Positions 49,328 through 55,670 of a stretch of 55,670 bases of DNA are shown here, in pieces. The translations under genes and the position numbers were made by a program. The stretch comes from an uncultured Pelagibacteraceae bacterium. GTDB lineage: Bacteria; Pseudomonadota; Alphaproteobacteria; Pelagibacterales; Pelagibacteraceae. Below the pieces are notes generated by a model that was not told the DNA's origin, did no database searches, and saw only the letters and a program-made list of their open reading frames with translations. Position 1 is the stretch's first letter; each line of letters begins with the position of its first letter. The stretch spans positions 1 to 55,670 of the forward strand of contig CACAIK010000007.1 in the NCBI GenBank assembly GCA_902532525.1. Direction: 5' to 3'.

Positions 49328-51282
49328 TACGATTTTAATTCAATAAGATTTTTATATTCATTTAAAGCAGATGGATTGGATAATGCTTCAATATTATTTA
49401 TTTTGTTGCCATCTATTATATTTTTAACAGCTACCTCTACAATTTTACCATTCTTAGTTCTGGGAATATCATTTACTGCAATTATTTTAGCAGGTACATG
49501 TCTTGGTGAAGCCTCATATCTAATTGTTGTTTTTAATTTTGAAATTAATTTTTCATCTAATCTATTATTTTTTGATAATATTACAAAAAGTATTATTCTT
49601 ACATCATTATCCCAAGATTGACCTACTACGATAGACTCTTTTACTTCTTTAAATTTTTCTACAACAGAATAAATTTCAGCTGTGCCAAGTCTAACGCCGC
49701 CTGGGTTTAATGTTGCATCAGATCTTCCATAAATAATATAAGACCCATTATTCTTTCTCTCGGCATAATCTCCATGGTGCCAAATATTTTTAAATTTTGA
49801 AAAATAAGCTTTTTTATATTTAACTTTTCCAGGATCATTCCAAAATTTTAAAGGCATTGATGGAAAAGGGTTTCTGCAAACTAATTCTCCTTTTTTATTT
49901 AAAATTGATTTACCTTTTTCAGAAAACACTGCTGTATCCATGCCAAGACCATTGTTTTGTATTTCTCCAATGTTTACAGATGAATAAATGTTTCCATTTA
50001 CAAAACAGGAGACAATATCTGTTCCTCCAGAAATAGATGCTAAATGAACATTTTTTTTTATATTTCTGTAAACAAATTCAAAACCATCTTTAGAAAGTGG
50101 AGATCCTGTAGAACAAATCGTTTTTAAAAACTTTAGTTTTATTTTTTCTTTTACCTTAACATTCTGTTTAATAAGTTGATCAATATATTTCGCACTTATA
50201 CCAAATAGAGTAACTTTCTCCTTATTTGCAATTTTTAACAATAACTCTGGAGATTTATGCATAGGAAAACCATCAAATAGCAATATTGATGCTTTAGATG
50301 CTAGGGCTGTAACAAGCCAATTCCACATCATCCATCCACAAGTTGTAAAGTAAAATACATTATCATTTGGTTTTATATTGCAATGTAATTGATGCTCCTT
50401 CAAATGTTGCAATAAAACACCACCAGATCTATGGCAAATACATTTTGGTTTACCTGTAGTACCGCTTGAGTATAAAATTGCTAATTCGTGGTCAAAATCA
50501 AATTTTTTTAATTTATTTCTGCTTATTTCAAGTTTTTTAATCTCAGTGAAATTATAAATTTTTATATTTTTAATTTTGTTAAATTTTCTCAATTTTTTTC
50601 CAGGGTAATTTAAAATTAATACTGATTTTATACTTTTTATTTTTTTTAATATTTTAGGCAATCTCTCGATAATATTTATTTCCTTTCCGTTATAAAAATA
50701 TTTATCAGTAATAACTAGTAATTTAGGTTTAATTTGGGAAAAACGTTCGATAACACCAGGTACGCCAAAATCAGGTGAGCACGAGCTCCAGATTGATCCT
50801 ATAGCGCTAGCACCTAAGAAACACTCAACTGTTTCTATCTGATTTGGAGTATATGCTGCTATCCTATCCTTTTCAGAAATATTTATTTTTTTGTAAAATG
50901 TAATTATTTTTTTTACATCTATATTAAGTTCTTTCCAGGATTTTTGCTCTCTGTAACCATTTTCACTAACAAATGTGATAGCTTTTTGATTGGAATTTTT
51001 AGCTAAAAGATTTTCTGCAAAATTTAATTTTGAATTAACAAAAAACTTAGTATTAATAAGGTCCTTTGTTAGTTTAAATTTATCAGTTTTTTTACCTATA
51101 ACTTCAAAATATTCCCAGATTGAATTCCAAAAATCTTTTGGATTTTTTACACTCCATTTTAACAACTTTTTATAATTTCTTGAAAAATTATATTTATAAT
51201 ATTTTGAAATAAATTTCTCATAAGCAAATAAATTTGAATTTTTTATAAGTTCTTTAGACGGTTCCCAAAGTTTTTTTGGCAT
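49327..51282 (-). CDS. Acetoacetyl-CoA synthetase (acetoacetate--CoA ligase)
   Basis: A 651-residue ANL-superfamily adenylate-forming enzyme. Seen: N-terminal LWEPSKELIKNSNLFAYEKF typical of acetoacetate-CoA ligases, the phosphate-binding loop LYSSGTTGKPKCICHRSGG, the TTCGWMMWNWLVTALASKAS block, SGGTDIVSCFVNG, IWHHGDYAERKNNGSYIIYGRSDATLNPGG (hinge, given over positions about 555-580), and the C-terminal catalytic Lys in PRTKNGKIVEVAVK. It activates acetoacetate to acetoacetyl-CoA with ATP, allowing use of acetoacetate or hydroxybutyrate-derived carbon. Acetyl- or propionyl-CoA synthetase is less likely because of the N-terminal sequence. No symbol is given because naming varies. Confidence 0.88.
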   Translation of the reverse strand: MPKKLWEPSKELIKNSNLFAYEKFISKYYKYNFSRNYKKLLKWSVKNPKDFWNSIWEYFEVIGKKTDKFKLTKDLINTKFFVNSKLNFAENLLAKNSNQKAITFVSENGYREQKSWKELNIDVKKIITFYKKINISEKDRIAAYTPNQIETVECFLGASAIGSIWSSCSPDFGVPGVIERFSQIKPKLLVITDKYFYNGKEINIIERLPKILKKIKSIKSVLILNYPGKKLRKFNKIKNIKIYNFTEIKKLEISRNKLKKFDFDHELAILYSSGTTGKPKCICHRSGGVLLQHLKEHQLHCNIKPNDNVFYFTTCGWMMWNWLVTALASKASILLFDGFPMHKSPELLLKIANKEKVTLFGISAKYIDQLIKQNVKVKEKIKLKFLKTICSTGSPLSKDGFEFVYRNIKKNVHLASISGGTDIVSCFVNGNIYSSVNIGEIQNNGLGMDTAVFSEKGKSILNKKGELVCRNPFPSMPLKFWNDPGKVKYKKAYFSKFKNIWHHGDYAERKNNGSYIIYGRSDATLNPGGVRLGTAEIYSVVEKFKEVKESIVVGQSWDNDVRIILFVILSKNNRLDEKLISKLKTTIRYEASPRHVPAKIIAVNDIPRTKNGKIVEVAVKNIIDGNKINNIEALSNPSALNEYKNLIELKS

Positions 51283-51385
51283 TAAATATTTATATTTATA
51301 TTGTAAAATTTATGCTAACTTTAGATCATATAAATTGAAAATGAGAACTTTTTCCTATCTGATTCGGACTAGTTTTAGTCTATTT

Positions 51386-51413
51386 TTGTTCTTTTTGAGT
51401 AACAAAATATAGT
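51386..51413 (+). promoter_or_regulatory. Candidate promoter upstream of the SUV3-like helicase
   Basis: TTGTTC at 51386-51391 and TATAGT at 51408-51413 are separated by 16 bases, about 30 bases before the ATG at 51445. It lies in the 162-base gap 51283-51444 that separates the divergent acetoacetyl-CoA synthetase gene. The -10 is a good match, the -35 is weak. The rest of the gap is AT-rich and I see no other structure except a short GACTA/TAGTC inverted repeat at 51367-51380. Confidence 0.35.
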
Positions 51414-51444
51414 AGGCTTAAAAAAGATCATACTAAAAGTTGAT

Positions 51445-53925
51445 ATGTCAAAAAATAAGATCACAGCAGTCCTTGGACCCACAAATACTGGTAAAACTTT
51501 TTTAGCTATAGAAACGATGCTCTCATTCGACTCTGGGATGATTGGGTTTCCCCTAAGACTATTAGCAAGAGAAGTTTATGACAAAATTATACAAAAGGTA
51601 GACGTATCTCAAGTTGCTCTTATTACAGGTGAAGAGAAAATTATACCAATTAATGCAAAGTATTTTTTATGCACTGTAGAGTCAATGCCTGAAGATAAAA
51701 TTTTAGATTTTGTGGGAATAGATGAAATTCAAATGTGTTCAGACTATGAGCGAGGTCACATTTTTACTGATAGGCTGCTAAATCTTAGAGGAGAAAAATT
51801 AACAATGTTTATGGGTTCTAATACTATTAAAAGTATTATTCAAAAACTTGACGATGATATTGAATTTATAAATAAGCAAAGATTATCAAAACTATCATTT
51901 GGGGGACATAAAAAAATCTCAAGGATTGAAAGAAAAAGTGCTGTAATTGCATTTTCTACTGAAGAGGTATATGCAATTGCCGAACTCATAAGAAGACAGA
52001 AGGGCGGCGCAGCAATTGTTATGGGATCTCTAAGCCCTAAAACTAGAAATGCTCAAGTAAATTTATATCAATCAGGAGATGTTGATTATCTTGTTGCTAC
52101 TGATGCTATTGGAATGGGAATAAATATGGACTTAGATCATGTTTACTTCTCAAACTTAAAAAAATTCGATGGAAAAAAAATAAGACGGTTAAAAATCTCA
52201 GAAATTGGACAAATTTCAGGAAGGGCTGGTCGGTATTTAAACGATGGTAGTTTTGGTATTACGGGAGATTGTGATGAAATTAATCCCGAAGAGATTGAAT
52301 TTTTAGAAAATCATAATTTTCCAGAAATACAGAATATATTTTGGAGAAATTCTAATCTAAAGTTTAATAATAAAGAAAATCTATTGAAATCATTAGACGA
52401 GAAACCAGTTAAAGATTGGTTAAGAAGAGTCGGAGAATGTGAAGATGAAAAAGTTTTAAAGTATTTTTTAAAAGAAAATAATAATAATATAGATAACAAT
52501 TCAGATATTTTGAAAATTCTTTGGGAATGCTGTCAAATACCTGATTTTGTTAAGAAAACTTATGGTCACCATTTAGAAGTCGTTAGTAAAGTATTTAACT
52601 TTTTGACAGGTGAAGAAAAGAAGATACCAAATTATTACATGAAAAAACAACTTTCTATGTTAGATAAACTTGATGGAAATGTAGATTCTATTTCAAATAG
52701 AATTTCAAATGTTAGAACCTGGTCATATGTTGCGAATAAATCTAACTGGGTTGAAAACCAAGATTACTGGATAGAAAGGGCTAAAAACTTAGAAGATAAA
52801 TTATCAGATAGGCTACATGATGAATTGACAAAAACATTTATAGATAAGAGAGCTAGTGTGTTAGCAAAAGGTCTAAAACAAGATATTGAATTAAAAACTG
52901 AAATTGTTGAAGAAGAAAAAGTATTGATTAATGGTCAATACATTGGAATTTTAAAAGGTTTAAAGCTACAATTGGATCTAAAAGTAGATGCTTTAGATGC
53001 AGATATCAAATCATTAAAAAAGGCTGCCAGGCAGAACGTGGGTCCAGAAATAAAAAGTAGAATACAACAAATAATGAATACTGGACTTATAGAATTAAAA
53101 GATGACTTCAAAATTTATTGGAGGAATGATCCGATAGCAAGACTGGTAGCTGGATCTGATTATCTAAATCCAAAAATTGATTTAATAATTGACGAAATGA
53201 TTGAGAATAATGAAAGAAGTACTTTAAACGATTATCTAAACAAATGGATTATTAAAAAAATTGAAAGAGAGCTAAATAGCTTAATTGAGTTAAAAAATAT
53301 AAAGGAAGAGAATCCTGAACTAAGGGCATTAGCTTATAGACTTTATGAAAATAATGGTGTTATAAAAAGATCAAATATCACTGATTACCTAAAAAAAATC
53401 AATCAAGATGACAGGAAAAAATTAAGAAAAATAGGTGTAAAATTTGGAAGATACCACATATTTTTATTTAAGTTATTTAAACCAAGTTCAGTTTCTTTAA
53501 GAATATTATTATGGAAAAGTTATAATAATAAATTTTTAGATTTATCACCTCCAACTTTTGGGTTGAACTTTTTAAATAATATCGAATCAACAAATAAAGA
53601 TTTTATGCTGCTTTGCGGTTTTGAAAAATTTGATGATATCTATGTTAGAATTGACATACTTGAAAGATTATTTTTGCTAATATTTAATTCTGAAAAAGAT
53701 AGTAAAAAAGAAGTAAAAGTTATTCCTGAAATGCTAAATTTGCTTGGATGCTCAAGAGAAAATTTTATCAAACTTTTAAAAAAAATGAACTATAGAATCT
53801 ATGAAAAAGAAAAGGAATTTTTTATAAAATATCTTCCAAAAAAAAAGAAGATTATAAAAAAATACGACAAAAAGGACTATTCTAATAACCCTTTCAGTGT
53901 ACTAAACCAATTAAACTTAAAATAA
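51445..53925 (+). CDS. SUV3-like superfamily 2 RNA helicase
   Basis: An 826-residue helicase. Seen: Walker A LGPTNTGKTFLA at residues 10-21 with RLLAREVYDK next (Suv3 motif Ia-like), GEEKIIP, Walker B/DExx motif as VGIDEIQMCSD, motif III-like MGSNTIK, motif V TDAIGMGINMDLDHVYF, and motif VI ISGRAGRYLN. A long helical C-terminal region (about 290-826) ends with basic KKKKIIKKYDKK. The same family is the ATP-dependent RNA helicase of the mitochondrial degradosome (SUV3), consistent with an alphaproteobacterial origin. It probably unwinds RNA during decay. It overlaps the TerB-like gene by one base, starting the helicase-terB-fdxA-carD run. Confidence 0.9.
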   Translation: MSKNKITAVLGPTNTGKTFLAIETMLSFDSGMIGFPLRLLAREVYDKIIQKVDVSQVALITGEEKIIPINAKYFLCTVESMPEDKILDFVGIDEIQMCSDYERGHIFTDRLLNLRGEKLTMFMGSNTIKSIIQKLDDDIEFINKQRLSKLSFGGHKKISRIERKSAVIAFSTEEVYAIAELIRRQKGGAAIVMGSLSPKTRNAQVNLYQSGDVDYLVATDAIGMGINMDLDHVYFSNLKKFDGKKIRRLKISEIGQISGRAGRYLNDGSFGITGDCDEINPEEIEFLENHNFPEIQNIFWRNSNLKFNNKENLLKSLDEKPVKDWLRRVGECEDEKVLKYFLKENNNNIDNNSDILKILWECCQIPDFVKKTYGHHLEVVSKVFNFLTGEEKKIPNYYMKKQLSMLDKLDGNVDSISNRISNVRTWSYVANKSNWVENQDYWIERAKNLEDKLSDRLHDELTKTFIDKRASVLAKGLKQDIELKTEIVEEEKVLINGQYIGILKGLKLQLDLKVDALDADIKSLKKAARQNVGPEIKSRIQQIMNTGLIELKDDFKIYWRNDPIARLVAGSDYLNPKIDLIIDEMIENNERSTLNDYLNKWIIKKIERELNSLIELKNIKEENPELRALAYRLYENNGVIKRSNITDYLKKINQDDRKKLRKIGVKFGRYHIFLFKLFKPSSVSLRILLWKSYNNKFLDLSPPTFGLNFLNNIESTNKDFMLLCGFEKFDDIYVRIDILERLFLLIFNSEKDSKKEVKVIPEMLNLLGCSRENFIKLLKKMNYRIYEKEKEFFIKYLPKKKKIIKKYDKKDYSNNPFSVLNQLNLK

Positions 53926-54362
53926 TGTTCAGTCTATTTACAAAAAAAAAAGAGAAAGAAAAAAGCGAAAATCACTTATCTTTAATTAGTGTTACGGCAC
54001 TTCTGATACATTCAGCTAAGATTGACCAAAATTTTACTGAAAAAGAGAGGTTAATTATTAAAAAAGCGCTTATTGAGATGGGAGCAGATCAAAATAATAT
54101 TGATGAAATTATTGCAGATGCTGAAATAAAAGAAAAAGACTCGAATCAAATTTTAGAATTTACAAAAGAAGTTAAAAATAAAAGTTCTGTAGAAAAAAAG
54201 ATTGTTGTAGAGGCTTTATGGAAAATTATTTATTCTGATGAAAATGCTGATATTTACGAAACAAACTTAATGAGAAGACTATCTGGATTGCTTTATTTAG
54301 ACCCAAAAATAGTAGGAGATTTAAAAGAAAAATTTAAGTCAAAAAATGACATATCTAGTTAA
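53925..54362 (+). CDS. TerB/DjlA-N-like helical protein
   Basis: A 145-residue all-helical cytoplasmic protein with no signal peptide. Seen: an N-terminal basic patch ([13 protein letters not shown]), then [29 protein letters not shown] and a repeat of the same pattern ([25 protein letters not shown]), the two EF-like acidic loops of TerB and DjlA-N families where Asp/Glu could bind a metal. Such proteins are annotated as tellurite-resistance TerB, but the single-copy, non-cluster context makes real tellurite resistance doubtful. It lies between an RNA helicase and a ferredoxin; the role is unknown. Confidence 0.82.
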   Translation: MFSLFTKKKEKEKSENHLSLISVTALLIHSAKIDQNFTEKERLIIKKALIEMGADQNNIDEIIADAEIKEKDSNQILEFTKEVKNKSSVEKKIVVEALWKIIYSDENADIYETNLMRRLSGLLYLDPKIVGDLKEKFKSKNDISS

Positions 54363-54672
54363 CGATAAATGTATCAAATGCAAACACACCACCTGCGTGG
54401 ACGTATGTCCAGTTGACTGTTTTTATGAAGGCAAAAATATGCTTGTAATTAAACCGGATGAGTGTATAGATTGTGGCGTTTGTGAACCTGAGTGTCCAAT
54501 AGATGCTATAGTTTCAGACACAGATCCTGGTAGCGAAAAATGGCTAGAAATGAATACTAAGTATTCTGAATTATGGCCTAATATAACTGAGAAGAAAGAG
54601 CCTCTACCAGATCACGATAAATATACAAATGAAGAAAATAAGTTTGATAAATACTTTGAAGAAAACATTTAA
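54346..54672 (+). CDS. fdxA: 7Fe ferredoxin (FdxA family)
   Basis: A 108-residue ferredoxin. Seen: N-terminal [20 protein letters not shown] followed by CPVDCFYEG, and the second binding motif [16 protein letters not shown]. This pattern is the 3Fe-4S plus 4Fe-4S arrangement typical of FdxA, a cytoplasmic low-potential electron carrier. The C-terminal tail is of usual length and ends [12 protein letters not shown]. It overlaps the TerB-like gene by 17 bases and carD by 44 bases. The fdxA-carD pair is a recurring alphaproteobacterial arrangement. Confidence 0.95.
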   Translation: MTYLVNDKCIKCKHTTCVDVCPVDCFYEGKNMLVIKPDECIDCGVCEPECPIDAIVSDTDPGSEKWLEMNTKYSELWPNITEKKEPLPDHDKYTNEENKFDKYFEENI

Positions 54673-55498
54673 AACAAAAAAGATAGTTAAAAAAAAAAAA
54701 GTTACAAAATTAAAAAGCAAAATTAAAAAATCAAAACCATTAGATAAACACAAAAAATTAAAAAATATAGCTAACAACAAAAAAACTAAGATCTTAAAAA
54801 AACCTGTTAGACCTTCAATAAAAACAAAGTCAATAAAAAAAACTGAAAAGAAGGAAAACCCTGAGACTAATACTAACTTATTACGTATACCCAAAAATAA
54901 TGAACAAAAGCCAGAAATAAAAAAAGTTAAGAAACAAGATACAGAAAAAAAAGAGTATAAAGTGAAAGACTACGTGGTTTACCCGAAGCATGGGGTAGGG
55001 CAAATAACAGAATTCAAAAAAATGAATATTGGTGGCATTGATATAGAATCATACATATTAAAATTTGAAAAAGATAAGGCTAATGGAATGGTTCCTGTCA
55101 ATAAACAATCACATTTAAGGCCCTTAGCAACAATTAATCAGGTAAATAAATGTATAAGCATATTAAAAAGTAAGCCTAAAATTAAAAGAAGTATGTGGAG
55201 TAGAAGGGCTCAAGAATATGAAGCAAAAATCTCTTCAGGTAAGATTTATGATTTAGCAGAAGTAGTACGTGACCTTAATAAAGGGGATGATATTATGGTT
55301 GACCAATCTTATAGTGAAAGGCAATTATTTGAGAAAGCCTACGACAGAATACTGACAGAATTTCAAATAGTTTTAGGGTTAAATTTAGAAGATACTCAAA
55401 AAAAGTTGGATAAAGCATTAAAAAGAAATTTAGAAAAACAAATTCAAAAGGTTGAAACTAAACCCGAAGAAGAAGAAATTTCAGAAATAGCTAAATAA
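54629..55498 (+). CDS. carD: CarD-family RNA-polymerase-binding regulator with lysine-rich N-terminal extension
   Basis: A 289-residue protein, about 110 residues longer than typical CarD. The CarD core occupies about 108-265: [18 protein letters not shown] (the RNA-polymerase-interacting Tudor-like domain), then [20 protein letters not shown] and [33 protein letters not shown], split by helices. CarD binds the RNA polymerase beta subunit and stabilises open complexes, notably at rRNA promoters. The first about 107 residues are dominated by Lys with Thr, Pro, Ile and little structure, like a histone H1-type tail, and probably contact DNA. The ATG 54629 lies 44 bases inside fdxA; TTG codons at 54644 or 54656 are alternative starts, so the exact N-terminus is uncertain. 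Confidence 0.92.
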   Translation: MKKISLINTLKKTFKTKKIVKKKKVTKLKSKIKKSKPLDKHKKLKNIANNKKTKILKKPVRPSIKTKSIKKTEKKENPETNTNLLRIPKNNEQKPEIKKVKKQDTEKKEYKVKDYVVYPKHGVGQITEFKKMNIGGIDIESYILKFEKDKANGMVPVNKQSHLRPLATINQVNKCISILKSKPKIKRSMWSRRAQEYEAKISSGKIYDLAEVVRDLNKGDDIMVDQSYSERQLFEKAYDRILTEFQIVLGLNLEDTQKKLDKALKRNLEKQIQKVETKPEEEEISEIAK

Positions 55499-55537
55499 AA
55501 AAAAACGCTCCCCACGCAAGCGCCATGAGAAGCGTTT
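55497..55537 (-). terminator. Strong Rho-independent terminator for the basic miniprotein gene
   Basis: On the minus strand, AAACGCTTCTCATG pairs with CGTGGGGAGCGTTT (14 pairs, four or five G-U) around a 7-base loop, at 55503-55537. Nine T residues follow (A run 55497-55505 on the plus strand). The G-U pairs exist only in the minus-strand RNA, so the hairpin acts mainly in that direction. It begins within carD's stop codon and directly follows the 27-residue basic gene, which supports that gene being transcribed. It may still assist carD termination in part. Confidence 0.85.
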
Positions 55538-55555
55538 GTTAAGAAGAATACTAAA

Positions 55556-55639
55556 CTATTTTCTTCTTCTCTTTTTAGCTTTTTTCTTAGCTTTTTTCTT
55601 AGTTTTCTTTTTAGCAGCTTTTTTTCTTCTTTTAGCCAT
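55556..55639 (-). CDS. 27-residue lysine/arginine-rich miniprotein
   Basis: ATG at 55637-55639 opens 27 codons to TAG at 55556-55558. The product begins MAKRRKKAAKKK, continues as repeats of KKKA, and ends in three Arg and a Lys: 20 of 27 residues are Lys or Arg and the rest are Ala, Thr and Met. Evidence that it is a gene: a GGGAG Shine-Dalgarno 8 bases upstream on the minus strand, a clean stop, and a strong terminator directly after it. The composition resembles bacterial histone-H1-like or DNA-condensing peptides, or a ribosome-bound basic peptide. Partner and function are unknown. A run of T/A on the plus strand (55651-55660) precedes it; its promoter probably lies beyond the window end. 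Confidence 0.7.
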   Translation of the reverse strand: MAKRRKKAAKKKTKKKAKKKAKKRRRK

Positions 55640-55670
55640 CTTTAGCTCCCTTTTTTTTAATTACGAATCT

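Noticed and set aside
51367..51380. GACTA/TAGTC inverted repeat as a terminator
   Set aside because: The stem has only five AT-rich pairs, and it is positioned between divergent genes where no terminator is expected.
53925..54362. Tellurite-resistance gene
   Set aside because: The TerB-like fold is present but there is no ter cluster around it, so tellurite resistance should not be inferred from the family name.

Overview
The window looks like a streamlined, low-GC marine alphaproteobacterium, most probably of the SAR11 (Pelagibacterales) type. The evidence is strong A/T bias with many A and T homopolymers, almost no non-coding DNA (no gap between genes exceeds about 180 bases), many 1-8 base overlaps between neighbouring genes, TTG starts placed on upstream stop codons, and alphaproteobacterial gene orders. 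Examples are yidD-yidC-argB-HAD-dapD-dapE...truA-fmt-def and aroK-aroB-bolA-dnaJ-cobS-cobT. The taxonomic call is inference from gene order and composition. I see no phage, insertion sequence, CRISPR array, toxin-antitoxin pair or rRNA.

Layout. 1-6664 (+): end of yidD, yidC, argB, a HAD nucleotidase, dapD, dapE, then a deacetylase-fold enzyme and a SET-domain protein placed between dapE and truA. 6654-10692 (-): truA, fmt, def, a large exported protein of unknown function and a 46-residue membrane miniprotein. 10789-15943 (+): aroK, aroB (split by a one-base frameshift), a DnaJ-like zinc protein, cobS and cobT, with bolA on the other strand. 15935-19533 (-): RegB-type redox sensor kinase, gyrB, tRNA-Ser(GGA). 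19535-29883 (-): one tightly packed run, glycosyltransferase-thrS-infC-rpmI-rplT-pheS-pheT-lepA-methyltransferase. 29926-30687 (+): alpha/beta hydrolase. 30680-36609 (-): gltD-gltB. 36788-37555 (+): uppP. 37542-43898 (-): aceE-aceF-butyrobetaine-hydroxylase-like oxygenase-EamA transporter. 44010-44602 (+): tRNA-Arg(ACG), a 27-codon membrane miniORF and a hotdog thioesterase. 44599-51282 (-): acetoacetyl-CoA synthetase, aminotransferase, TAXI binding protein, terminator, fused TRAP permease. 51445-55498 (+): SUV3-like helicase, TerB-like protein, 7Fe ferredoxin, CarD. 55556-55639 (-): a 27-residue Lys/Arg-rich miniprotein with a strong terminator.

How the genes work together. Most of the window is core metabolism and translation: lysine/peptidoglycan precursor and arginine synthesis, shikimate pathway, nitrogen assimilation through glutamate synthase, pyruvate oxidation, and initiation/elongation of translation (fmt, def, infC, lepA, thrS, pheST). 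Carbon scavenging is represented by the TRAP-TAXI importer, acetoacetate activation and a carnitine-pathway-like dioxygenase.

Most unusual content: a homodimeric-type pyruvate dehydrogenase E1 carrying its own N-terminal lipoyl domain; a deacetylase/SET gene pair; CobS/CobT with DnaJ and BolA but no other cobalamin gene nearby; a frameshifted aroB; a CarD with a long lysine-rich N-terminal extension next to a separate polycationic miniprotein; and several genes of 27-46 codons that ordinary gene calling would miss. None of these is proven to be a new system. They are the places to look first.
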